A stretch of 64,000 nt of DNA from Owenia fusiformis. Taxonomy: Eukaryota > Annelida > Polychaeta > Sabellida > Oweniidae. The position numbers and the translations under genes were made by a program. Under the pieces are notes generated by a model that worked only from the letters and a program-made list of their open reading frames with translations, was not told where the DNA came from and did no database searches. Each line of letters starts with the position of its first letter. Within the stretch, counting starts at the first letter, position 1. Of this stretch, positions 35,623 to 46,449 are shown one piece after another. The stretch lies in the NCBI GenBank assembly GCA_903813345.2, contig CAIIXF020000008.1:27450822-27514821 (forward strand), given 5' to 3'.

Positions 35623-38600
35623 TCATAGATCTGAAAAAATAATTGAAGTGTTAGAAACTGCAGGTTTAACTGATAGAAATATACATAATAGATATTCATC
35701 TGCCTGATGTGATCTGCCAATTTATCAATAAAATATTCCTAAAAAGGATCAACAAATGCCTACCTTTGCATACATTGAGTTTCACTTTGTCAGTCACCTT
35801 TGGTAGGTCATCGTATGATTCAACTTCAAAGATGTGATCTTCAAACGGTGAGCTTGCAACGATGGTCAGCTCCCTGTAGGAAGCGCCAGCACCAACACCT
35901 AAAGGTATATTATGTATTATTACCACCTTGCCGGGCCAGTTCTAGGGGTTTTATTGCTAGTTTAGAAGGCGTTCATTTTACTATATCGACCTGAGAAATG
36001 TGTGACGTCATAGTGGTGGTCCATATGGACCGGTCTCAGAGGGGGAGAAACACCAGGGTTCAAAGATGACATACGCTTATAATGTAAATCTGTATTGAGA
36101 TGACACGGTCACTGATTGGTCAAAAGTCGACAAACAAATGACGTCATCAATGGCGGTTTCAAAATTTTCGAAATACGCTTCGAATAATATTATGTTCATT
36201 TCTGGCGTGTTAACCAATATCATAGCTTCTCATTTCACATCAAGATAAAGAAAGGTGTACGGAATATGCCTATATCAATTATAACATCCCATCGAAGTGA
36301 AGTATTTGATAACTAGCCGATGAAAATTCGAACGAACGAAGGTGGTAAGCAAGAGAGGTAATTATGTCTGTCATCTTGAAACTTTGGGGCTTTCCCTCCT
36401 CTTGACCGGTCTAGAATATATTCTTGACCGGCAATTTTCCCCGGGAAATTAGATATCGTTCAATGCGTAAGTTTTTCTTGCTGTTTCCTGGTCGTTAACG
36501 GTGGTAATAATACTAATAACGTCATTTCTGCGAGCAATATAGTGAAATATTCGACCTTGGGCCTTCGGCCCTCGGTCCAATATTTCACTATATTGCCCTT
36601 AGAAATGACGTTATTGTACTATTAAGTGTTGCTACACTAAAGTATGAGTATGAAATTGCACAAAAAATGATCAGCTTAGATCAACTAAGACGGGGCTTTT
36701 ACCTACTTAAAATTAGGCACATGCGATTTCTGTTACTAGTAAATTTAAGTAATTAAAGCTACATCCTCTTACCTATACAGATAAATAACTTGAATTAAGC
36801 CATGACACCTACTATTGAACGCAATATTTAGCTACATCTTCCTACCCACAATAAACAAGTTGTATTAAGCCATATGATATCAGCAATGTGTAAGCAATAT
36901 AAGCTACATCTTACCAACAACAAATATTTCTATATCTTTTTCTTTGGCTTGGTCGGCCGCAATTCTCACCCTCTCCTCGTCAGGAAAAGCAGAATCTAAA
37001 ATGGCTACTGCTATTTTCTTTGCGGATGGTCGACTTCCCTCTTCAACAGTAAAACTACGCAAGGTCATGTGTTCCATGACGTCAGCAAAGTCATATATTT
37101 GTATTTGTTTAACGTCATGCTCGAGGGTATCTTTGCTCATATACCTAAAAGGTCGACGGGTAAATGCACCAGAGGTGGATATTCTATAGTTAAAGTTAAA
37201 TGCTATATTGATGTGTAGTGGTTCTTTGCCAAGAGGTTCACTTTTTAGAAAATCCAAAGGAACGTACATTTGACAACTTTTACCCCAAATCACTTGAAAA
37301 GTGCTCAAAATGGTGCAGTGAAAAACTGCATGATTTTGAATAGAATTTGGCCAAGGGCTTCGGTCGATGGCAATGGGCCTCGTGCCTATTTTGTTCAATA
37401 CTTTAATGAAGTAAGATTTCTCCATACCCTCATATGGGATTCTTAAGTTAGGGGACTTGCAATTGTTACGAACCATAACGTACGTTTGACGGTGACTTAC
37501 TGGCTTAGAGGAAATCCTCCAATAAGGCATTGTTGGACTAGCCCAACACGAATCTTATCTTGTCCGATTTCAAACTGCTTTGAAAGGTTGCCGACAAAGT
37601 CCAGGGACTTTTTAGTATACGAGTCTCCACTCTTGTATGAGTCTACAAGGAAGACAATGTCTGCTGGTCTCCGTTCGCCACATGCTGAAATATGTTAGGT
37701 TGTTATAATCCCGGCCTGGTGTTTCCATAGTTCATATAACAGGGATTATTAAAGCATGTACATGAGTTAGATCTGAGACTAACATATTTTATTTTAGTCT
37801 CAGTTGAGGTTAGATGTAGCTGCTCTATTTATTTTTGAAAACAAAACTCGATCATGATTATCTCTCTGATCTTGTTTAAAGCGTCAAAAAGCGACACAAA
37901 CCTTAATCGCGAGTCTCTCTTTGATCTCGTCCAAAGTGTCAAATTGGTTTAATGTAGCTGTTGTATTGACCTTTGACACATACCTTGATCGCGAGTATCT
38001 TTGGTCTTGTAGAGTGTCGATTGGTTAAATGTAGCTGTTGTATTGACCTTTTGCTCAAACCTTGAACATGAGTATTCTCTTTGATTTCGCTTAAAGCGTC
38101 AAATGGATCAAATGTAGCTCTTGTATTAATTACCTTTTACCCAAACCTTGATTGCAAGCATCTCTTTGATTTCGTTTAAAGTGTCAATATTGGGTAAGCT
38201 GTTGTATTTACCTTTGACACAAACTCGATCGCGAGTATCTCTTTGATTTCGTTTAAAGCGTCATAATTGGGTTAAGGATAGCTGTTGTATTTACCTTTGA
38301 CACAAACCTTGATTGCGAGTACCTCTTTGATCTCGTTTAAAGCGTCGAAATTGTCAACCTCAAAGACAAAGCTTGGATCAGAGGCTATGGCTTCGAGTTC
38401 ATTCTTGTTAATCTACAATAAGATAACTTGATAATTCATTTGCGTTTATACAAATCGCAACAGTATTATGACATTGAAAAAACATTTACAAATGCTGATC
38501 GTGCCTTTATTTTGCCCTTTATTATTAACTAAGGTTGTTTTAATACATTTTGGAAATGAAAACAACTGAATTCAAACAAAACAAGAATCACAAATACACA

Positions 38601-41600
38601 TTATCTTCATGCTCTGGCAATATTCAATTTTTATGGCATTTTTAAACATCTATATGTTACATGAGATAAAATAGCAAGGAGGAAAAGTGCTTAAATTGCA
38701 TTATATTTCATTTCATTTTTACTGATTTAGACTATTATAACTATCAAACCTCACTACTTAAAGACAGACTTTCTGAACCACCTGGTTGCTCATTATTCCT
38801 TATATGGCAAGTCAGTGCAATAAACTGCCATTAGGCTTGTCACTCAAATCCTTGTCCAATCAGCTAATAGTGATAGCATTTATGTTCATAAACATTACAA
38901 AAGCACATGTTATATTGAATACTTACAGTACAATGAAGTTATTCCACATCTGTATCTTTATTTTGAAGAATCTTAAAGTTGAATTATGTCAATAATGTCA
39001 GTTATTCTTCTCACTTATGTCAATAAGATATTTAATGTACATATTTGTAACATATATATAGCAAAATGCACAATTTTAAAGTTTGATGGTAAATCATATA
39101 CTGTTGATTAGCCTTACTCCCACATGTGTCCCATGTATGGAACATTGTCATGATTTGGGAACCAGCCTCTGACCTTTTCCACCACACATTTGGGCATGAT
39201 TTCCCTTCGGTGGGTGACCAATCCTTGTAGCCTTGGATGTTGTGCCATTGCAGCAGTCTTTCTCATTTGATACTGTTGTTTGTTCCAAAGGCCTCGATTA
39301 TGAAGCATACTCCAAAAATGTCTATATTTGATCTTCCTATAGGTATTGTTTAAATCAGAAGGTGTTTTATTTCTAATTGGCCACCAATTTTGTCTATTCT
39401 GTTCATGAGTTATACATGGTAGCTGTAGACAGTGTGGACATGACCCCTCCTGAATGTCATCATCTTCATAACCGGGATCTGGATCTGGATTTTCACATGT
39501 TGATATTGTTGTCTCTTCATTTCGGCAATCAATTTTTGTGTAAGTCCAACTATGTTTTAAATATAGCTGTTTTATGGCATTTTCTTGCTCCAGTGAACAT
39601 TCTATTGAAATAACTCTATTCCTAGGAGAAGGATTCATTTGAATAATTAAAATTCACTAATTTCACTAAAAGTTTCAATGGCCTTTGTCAAATATACTTA
39701 CATATAGTTTGACAAAATTATTAAATTTTAATTAATTAATCTAATTTGTAATTGATGATAGTCTTTTACTTTCTATGGGTAGTGTGAGTCGGTATGGAAG
39801 TATAAGTCTCATATGTCGTCTAGTTTACATTCAGTGAACATGAACTGAGTAACAGCTATTGATCAACATTTTTCCACAAAGTCTTATGTACATTTTGTTA
39901 TGCCTGCTACATAGATTTTTCCAGTTAATTCATGTAAATGTAGGCTTCCTTTTGATAGATTGATTCATGTTCTAATAATCCATAAAATCTAAAATTGATA
40001 TCATAAAACAATTTTAGTTCATAAGCACTGGACTTGCTTTTGGGGTCATTTCAAGATTTTAAATGTTCATATCAGGACAAAGCTCGAAATGCATGGGAAA
40101 TTCAATACAAATGGAAAGATTGCATTGGTTCTTGTATATGGTCCCTACCTACCACAAAGGGTTGTACTTAGTAATGCCCATCATTTATGCAATAATTCTG
40201 CACCTTTCAACCTCTATTACCATTTAGTACCAGGATGATTGCAAATTTGAAATTTTTGATCTTCCTTGTTCATGTTACCATATGCAAATTGTTAGAGATA
40301 AAGAATTGCCCCATTTTCCCAGGGGTGTTCCATATATGACCTGTTCTTGTGCATTTTTCCTGAAGTAAAACACTTTGTAATTGTGACTTTTTGACAAATG
40401 GAACATCCAAAATAGACAATTTGTGCTAGCCAGTAAGTGTTGTTTGGTAGACCACCTCATTCTTTCACAGTCATTATACAGTGAACATGTCTCAACCATC
40501 AGTAAAGCGAGCCAGAGCACCAATGTTCAGGATTGAACTACCAGGAGATGAAACGATAAGACAGAGCTTTCTCCATAAATTGCAGAAAGTAAAAGCAAGT
40601 TTGAGCAAAGAGCAACTTTTGAACAATCGTCAAACTCTAGAAAAGCTATTAGATGACTTTATATTAGAGAATGACAAAGAACCAGCTGGATGTGGGCCAA
40701 GTGAACCATGGCCGAGTAATCTAGCGTCTTTAGGACAGTACAGTGCAGTTACTTCCAAGTCATCATCTAACGAGCCAATGTATCTTAGCACAAAATCTGC
40801 AATGGAAAATTTGGCGCTACTTATAAATATCCATCGGGACCGGTGCAATATGCCTCTCCATTGGCAAGAACATAGCTATGTAGGACATGCAGTAATTGTC
40901 CATTTTACGTGCCTTGAAGGACATAGAGTACAATGGAAGTCATCACCTACTCTTCCAAATGGAGAGTCCCTGGTAAACTATAGATATTATCATGGATATA
41001 TCACATCTGGATTGCTACCTACTCAGTACAGGACAGTTGCAGAGGCAGCAGATTTTGGCCAAATAAGTGACAAAAAACTTGATGAATACACCCATGCTTC
41101 TGCACGTATTATTGCTGGGTGTGCTCAGGACTCGATGGATTTGGCACTGCAAGAGGAGCAAGAGTCCAATGAGGAGAACAAAATCGGCATCATGACAGAT
41201 GCCAGGCATGGACATCGCAAAAATGCCAATGATTGTGATGTAGTTTGCATCGGACTAAATGGCCATAAAGTCATTGCTTCTCAGCACATCACCAAGGCAG
41301 ATGATCAGTGCCCTCAACGACATGAGCTTCTTGGAACAAGAAGAATTTATGAACTACTTGATGCCAAGAATATTGCCGTGCATACTCACTGCCATGATGC
41401 TAATGCATCAGTGAACAAATATGTACGAGAAGAGCGGCCTGATACCACTAACCAGAATGACACATGGCATGGAGGTAAATCAGCCATGAAATCCGTCAGC
41501 AAAGTCGCAAGTGGACCCCGATATAAACATGGCCAAACATGGCATATGGAGCTAAGTGACAAGTGTAAAGTTGTCAAAAGAAGGGTTCACTGGGCGATGC

Positions 41601-44600
41601 GAAATTGTAACAATGACCCTGAACTGCTAAAAACATTGTTGGATAATATTGTAGAACATTATAAAGACCACCATAACAATTGTCACATCACCTCACCATG
41701 TAGAGAAGATGACTTCCAGTTGGAATATATTCGCATCGATGACCCTGTTGCAGAGCAGCTCTTCAGATCAGCCATCCGGAACTGTGTTGTTTACAAGCAA
41801 CCCCAAAATTACATTGCAGCTTTGGATACTTTCTATGTAGAAAGCTATAACAATGTTTTAAACATTTTCCATGACAAAAGAATTGTTTTTGGCCGTGAAC
41901 AGTTTGAAATGCGTTCCAATCTTGCCACATTACATTGGAATGAAAATGTGGACAGAGACCATACTGGTTTATGGGAACGTGAGGAGCCAGATAACTCAAC
42001 AAAGAAGAGAAAAACTTTAGTTCCTAGAACATTTAATTATAAAAATTCTATTTGGGATAGATTAATGGATTCTCTCGACTGGCCATAATACATTTAGAGG
42101 ATATAAACCGCATAATAATTGTTTATTAATGGATTATGTAATTATAATGTCTTTGGATTTTATTTATAATATACCAACAGTAAGTAAGTAAAAACATATT
42201 TCTTATGATTAAAAGTAGCATGAATTGTGTGTTATTGAAGTTGAACTATAACATGTGGTTTTGAAATGTTTACAAACAAACTTTGCATCACATGACCCTG
42301 AATACTTCACACCATTGGTTGAAATTTGAATTAGGCCACTCCTCCTAATTTAAAGAATACCAATATTTTAAATAAAGATTTCTCAAAAAGTAATACATAA
42401 TTGCAACAATTGTTTAATGGATTTCAAGGAGAATACATTCATAAACATCTGTGACAATTTTTATGGTGATCTGTTGGCTATAACTAACACAAAATCAAAA
42501 TAATTCCTCTTGATTTGAATTGTTCTTATTCGTAGGATTTTCAAATTGTTAATGACTCCATTTTTACTGGTCAAGCTGCTTTTATAGTGGAGGCTCTGTC
42601 TTTAAATGGTGAGAGTTCTAAATTGGATGTCACCTCTAAAATAGCCTCTTATAAAGGAGTTGTATCATATAAATGTATGGCTAGGGCATTGTTTCCTGAT
42701 TTGATAAGACACATTACCTTTAAACCTACTCCAACAGCATACACCATCAACCCTTCTGCTTTAGCTTTTTTCGCAGCTTGTTTTGTGTCTTTTGGTTCCC
42801 TGGATACTCCATCTGTGATCACTATTACTATATGAGGGACGTCATCTGAAAAGATGCATCGTCATTTTAAAATTCCTCTATCCCACGTCCACTCAATGAG
42901 ATGCTCTGCTGCATAATTTCAGATGATGGAATAAGACGGTTTTACGTTTTAATAATGACATTCGTCTTTTTAATAAATGTTTGCGATGAATAAGACTCGT
43001 TGACCACGACCTTACGCAGTGCATACCTCTCATTCCATTTGCATGTTTGAACACCTTTGTCCTCATAAAGTCGATTGCAAGTGCTGTTTCTGTCCCGCCC
43101 AACTTTTGTTTTATTGCTGAAATTCTCTCTTTTAAAGGAGCCTTTCCTGTAAACTCATTGAAATAGAATTCCTTGTGGACAAGGTCACTATACGTGATAG
43201 CTGCTATCTAAAATTCAAAATTATATTTTAGTTCGCTGGAAGCAAGTTTTATAAGCTTAATGAAAACATTTAGACAGTAAGGGAATAAAGTAAGTACGGT
43301 TGTATTTTTTGATAAGTAAAACATATCATAAGTCGATTGCAAGTGCTGTTTCTGTCCCGCCCAACTTTTGTTTTATTGCTGAAATTCTCTTTTTTAAAGG
43401 AGCCTTTCCTGTAAACTCATTGGAATAGAATTCCTTGTGGACAAGGTCACTATACGTGATAGCTGCTATCTTAAATTCAAAATTATATTTTAGTTCGCTG
43501 GAAGCAAGTTTTATAAGCTTAATGAAAACATTTAGACAGTTAGGGAATAAAGTAAGTACGGTTGTATTTTAAGATAAGTAAAACATATCATAAAATATGA
43601 CTATCTTTTAGAAAGCTACTCTAAACCAGTCTCTAGATAGCCTTTTGGTTTACCTTGAATGATATAACAGAACAAGATTCAACAGACTATAACCATATAA
43701 TAAATTAACTTTGAATTAAAATTCAAATATAAAATAATACAAACGAATAAACGTAAATGAACATAAATTGTACATTTGCAACATTGTTGTTATTAAAAGT
43801 GTTTTTGTATAATACCTGTACTTTCTCTGGGCCTATTTGAAAAGAATCAATGAATGAGTTGACAAAGTTCAACATCCTTGAATAATTGGAAGGCCAAATG
43901 CTGCTAGATGAATCCAACACAAAACCTATATCTGCTGGGTTGTTGCCACATGCTTAAAGAAACAATATGATATACATAATATATACTGTATTATTATATG
44001 GATGAACAAGTTATCAAAATGACATATCTTACATTTATTTTTCAATTTTCATCAAAAGTATATATTTTTTAATATTTAATATTTTTGGTGAACAGATGAA
44101 CTTACCTACATCGACAGCATTGGCATTTGTTATGAACAACTAAAACAAAAAAGTTTCAACTTAAGTCATATTTAATTTTAATTTATACTTATTTGTTTTT
44201 GTATGAGTTGGACCAGATGCCGATGACAATCCATACCATGAATTTGTTCTGGTGTCCAACAAAGCTCGAGGAAATAAGCCAGCCAGGCCATGAAGTTTTT
44301 AACAACCCTGATTTACTCCTCAAAAGGTCTTTAATATGTTTTATAGGTCTGATATGGCGGCGAGTACACTCAACTGTTGACCACCAAGGGTTATGATATT
44401 TCAAACATATTACCAATCGTGTATACCATGAGTTTAAAAATCTTACCAATATACTGACTAACAGAACAGCAAACCTGAAAACATCAAAACAGACAATAGT
44501 AATAGTGATTGATGTGTTTATAGGATGGCCCCACACTTTTTATACCGAGGGAGGACCTGTGGATATACCATTGTAGTCAGGTCATGCATCTTGTACACAG

Positions 44601-44978
44601 ACAGGCCCAACTAGAATTAATAGTAATGAGAGACTTGACAACACGTTTTAAATTTGTGTTCAGGTTCGCAGTCAGTTCTCAGCACTCATTTTGGTCAAGT
44701 TTGTGTCAGGAAAATGTATTTGAACAAAACATGAATTTTAGGCAAGAACCCGGCCCATGGACCGTTTTACGATTTTCAGAAGTTTTCGAGACCTGCTTTG
44801 GTGTGACTAATAAACTAATAAGTCTAATAAACACCATGGCTAAGTAATTATACTGCCGAGCATATTCACGGAAATAGACAATGGATCGGCTAAAATGAGT
44901 AAACAAAAAATTCACATTTCAACCGAGACCTGAATTAGCAATTCACCAAACTGATTAAACATAAATCACTCACCTCAT
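35623..44978 (-). CDS. VWA gene B: secreted protein with two von Willebrand A domains, 395 aa
   Basis: Exons are 44978-44974 (ATGAG), 44474-44447, 44139-44106, 43952-43816, 43207-43027, 42845-42718, 38412-38295, 37684-37501, 37144-36915, 35898-35764 and 35630-35623. They sum to 1188 nt and close in frame. Signal peptide MRFAVLLVSIL. VWA1 keeps its MIDAS (DSSSS, GGTET, ITDG). VWA2 has DSYKSGD and ILDS in place of DxSxS and TDG. The product ends in Asp-Leu, encoded by the last tiny exon. It is closest to gene C. Three features distinguish it: a 4.3-kb intron 6 (0.55 kb in gene C) holding two divergent foreign ORFs, a 262-bp tandem duplication covering most of exon 5, and a junction minisatellite after exon 7. 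Confidence 0.85.
35916..36625 (-). mobile_element. Longer inverted copy of the 31046-31360 element, beside exon 10 of gene B
   Basis: It starts ATTATTACCACCTTGCCGGG and ends with the hairpin gcaatatagtgaaatattcg...ccaatatttcactatattgc, then cgttattgtactatta. Relative to the 31046 copy it has about 350 bp of additional interior (36045-36400). Its left edge is only about 17 bases from the exon 10 acceptor of gene B (35898). Confidence 0.75.
36755..36914 (-). repeat. Two degenerate copies of the gene B exon 9 donor junction
   Basis: The agctacatctt(cc)tacc-acaataaa phrase at about 36757 and 36831 repeats the real exon 9 end/donor at 36915. It is the same repeat that is expanded to about eight copies in gene C at 46780-47376. 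Confidence 0.6.
37845..38294 (-). repeat. ~80-bp minisatellite made of the gene B exon 7 end plus its 5' splice site
   Basis: About six degenerate copies follow exon 7 (38412-38295) directly. Each repeats, on the plus strand, tgacacaaaccttgatcgcg, agtatctctttgatttcg and tttaaagcgtc, then aatgtagctgttgtattta. That is the last ~46 coding bases of exon 7 (coding LNEIKEVLAIKVCVK) plus donor and early intron. One similar extra copy exists in gene C at about 48113-48180. Confidence 0.8.
39114..39638 (-). CDS. P2X7 C-terminal (ballast)-like cysteine-rich protein, 174 aa, transposon-associated
   Basis: Complete ORF from ATG (39638) to TAG (39114). Motifs in order: CPHCLQLPC (about residue 66), TYRKIKYRHFWSMLHNRG (about 98), and RREIMPKCVVEKVRGWFPNH (about 143) followed by PYMGHMW. 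The order of a Cys cluster, an R-x-x-Y-R-x-F-like helix and a basic P-x-CVV-x-x-(I/V)R-x-x-FP segment is that of the cytoplasmic ballast domain of P2X7 receptors. Stand-alone relatives are common in invertebrate genomes. There are no transmembrane segments, so it is not a channel. It lies inside intron 6 of gene B, divergent from the transposase-like ORF at 40487 with about 850 bp between the two starts. Function in the element is unknown. Confidence 0.65.
   Translation of the reverse strand: MNPSPRNRVISIECSLEQENAIKQLYLKHSWTYTKIDCRNEETTISTCENPDPDPGYEDDDIQEGSCPHCLQLPCITHEQNRQNWWPIRNKTPSDLNNTYRKIKYRHFWSMLHNRGLWNKQQYQMRKTAAMAQHPRLQGLVTHRREIMPKCVVEKVRGWFPNHDNVPYMGHMWE
40487..42088 (+). CDS. Transposase-like protein with RNase H-type DDE motifs, 533 aa
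   Basis: Single-exon ORF. The first ATG is at 40487 (MSQPSVKRARAPMF); the open frame above it starts only at GTG. Likely catalytic positions are D in GIMTDARHG (about residue 236), D in HCHDANASVNKYVRE (about 304), the DTWHGGKSAMK block (about 325) and E in DTFYVESYNNVLNIFHDKRI (about 456), followed by LATLHWNEN. The order TD...D...D-x-WH-x-x-K...E-x-x-(H/N) is that of a large family of metazoan transposase-like proteins; I cannot name the superfamily with certainty. The N-terminus is basic, with no THAP or zinc finger recognised. It is on the strand opposite to host gene B, inside its intron 6. The ORF is intact, so recent insertion or domestication is possible. Confidence 0.7.
   Translation: MSQPSVKRARAPMFRIELPGDETIRQSFLHKLQKVKASLSKEQLLNNRQTLEKLLDDFILENDKEPAGCGPSEPWPSNLASLGQYSAVTSKSSSNEPMYLSTKSAMENLALLINIHRDRCNMPLHWQEHSYVGHAVIVHFTCLEGHRVQWKSSPTLPNGESLVNYRYYHGYITSGLLPTQYRTVAEAADFGQISDKKLDEYTHASARIIAGCAQDSMDLALQEEQESNEENKIGIMTDARHGHRKNANDCDVVCIGLNGHKVIASQHITKADDQCPQRHELLGTRRIYELLDAKNIAVHTHCHDANASVNKYVREERPDTTNQNDTWHGGKSAMKSVSKVASGPRYKHGQTWHMELSDKCKVVKRRVHWAMRNCNNDPELLKTLLDNIVEHYKDHHNNCHITSPCREDDFQLEYIRIDDPVAEQLFRSAIRNCVVYKQPQNYIAALDTFYVESYNNVLNIFHDKRIVFGREQFEMRSNLATLHWNENVDRDHTGLWEREEPDNSTKKRKTLVPRTFNYKNSIWDRLMDSLDWP
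43069..43592. repeat. 262-bp tandem duplication covering most of gene B exon 5
   Basis: 43331-43592 repeats 43069-43330 with only a few substitutions and no obvious indels. The second copy carries the acceptor side and about 137 bases of exon 5 but lacks its 3' end and donor. Its acceptor reads TTTAAG instead of TTTTAG. It lies in intron 4 and should not be spliced productively. Confidence 0.88.
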
Positions 44979-44984
44979 GATGAT

Positions 44985-45500
44985 ACTATCTCCACTCAGT
45001 TCGACGTCTGACAGAACATAATATTTTTAATACTGCATTAATAAGATAATCATAGTAAAATAAATTGGAGCTGAATTTCCACATACTTTTTTGATATTAA
45101 AAGTGATCAATGATTCAATTATGTATATCTATAACTGGCATTTTGAGATAGTTTCTACAAGGATGAGTCAATAAAATATGTATGCACAAGTGTCACAAGG
45201 GAAAGGACAACAAATTGTTACAGAGCATAGCAAGAAAAGGAAAACGGGATCTAAGAGTACACCAGTCATGGAAAACAAACCCCAACTACTCCCAAACCAT
45301 GATCTAACGTGAAAAGAAACAAAGTCTAATACCCCCACCATCTACAAGTACCAAAATCACAATCCGGGACCATTGTATTTGAAGTGTCAATGGTTGAGGA
45401 AACAATTTGTGTTATGTTTAAATGGAAATCCGGCTTTTTCTCACTTAATACATATAGTTTATAAGTGATAAATGTTAGAGTGACCCAGTCGATCCAACCT
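44985..45500 (-). promoter_or_regulatory. Probable promoter of VWA gene B
   Basis: Homologous to the region upstream of gene A in the same order, with a TATA-like TTAAAAATA at about 45021-45029, about 45 bases before the ATG. A segment of roughly 190 bp (about 45180-45370) interrupts the homology and is absent from gene A. Confidence 0.45.
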
Positions 45501-46449
45501 CAGACAAGAGCCAGACACTATGTTTTCATATTATTTACCATCATGTTAGAATTATCTTTTAACAAAAATCTTTCTTTATTATAATGTAATGTTTCTTCTT
45601 CTTGTTCAATAGCAAATATAAGTATGCCTACGGCATATCATACGGTATGGGGGCTATAGCGAGGGCTTCAGAGAGGGCTTCTTCAACAGGATTTCCATCA
45701 GCGGATGGTAGACGTATGTTAGTCGTATAGTTACAGTATATATACTGTAGGGATGGGGTATGATGAAATGATGGCATATGAAGTTCAACTAAATAAATAC
45801 ACAAGTTTGCTTCAAGTGGCTTCTTGTTGTTTGTTGTTCTCTATTATTACTTTTGTTTGTAATCTGAATACCAAATAAGGACATTGTTATGTCGTGTCTG
45901 GATCTCAAAATAAGCGAGTGTACTAGATTTTGTTGCTTTTAGTAAGAAAGAAGAGTAAGAAAAATGCCAGCAAAAGACAATATGTAGCTCTGTTAGGCTG
46001 ACTGACAAACACAGGATTTTCTTAGATTATTCTGATATTATATCTAAATAAAATGATGTTAATATAATCTCTGATTTTGTCAGGTACTTCTTTCATGATT
46101 GAAATCGTTTTTCTGGGTTGCCTTTGTGAACCTAGATTATGATTTGGGTTGTCTACTATTGTAGGACTATAGGGCTATGCGAACAATGTTCTAATTAATT
46201 CCAAGGCATCGTTTGGTTTAATCTAACTCTTACATAGGCCTAACTAACAGGGGGACATTAATTTTTAAGTAAATTATACAAAGGAAGACTTAAGTTTTGC
46301 AAAGTTATTTTATATTGTATACTCAAATATGTCATAGTATAATGTTCACAGAGTCTTACACACTACTATTGATGCTGTGTTATGCATCTCAGATGTACCA
46401 TGTTGTATTAGGTCTTCATTTTTTGTAGTTACGGGATAACGGTAACCGA
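45501..46449. other. Intergenic between VWA genes B and C, nothing recognised
   Basis: AT-rich, with a short GC-richer patch near 45620-45720 containing a small direct repeat (gagggcttcagagagggctt). No gene or element is supported. Confidence 0.4.

Larger units (their letters stand above)
38413..42717. mobile_element. Probable two-gene DNA transposon insertion (within these limits) in gene B intron 6
   Basis: The limits given are those of the intron, not of the element. The homologous intron of gene C (48845-48298) is about 0.55 kb, so roughly 3.7 kb was inserted here. The insert holds two divergently oriented intact ORFs (39114-39638 minus, 40487-42088 plus). I could not find convincing terminal inverted repeats by eye. 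Confidence 0.6.

Noticed and set aside
38413-39113. Terminal inverted repeats for the two-ORF insert
   Set aside because: I compared the flanks with 42100-42700 by eye and found no convincing complementary termini, so exact element ends are not claimed.
43723-43952. Apparent frameshift in gene B exon 4 on a first reading
   Set aside because: Rechecked base by base: the run before cctatatctg has four A's, the exon is 137 nt as in the paralogs, and the frame is intact.
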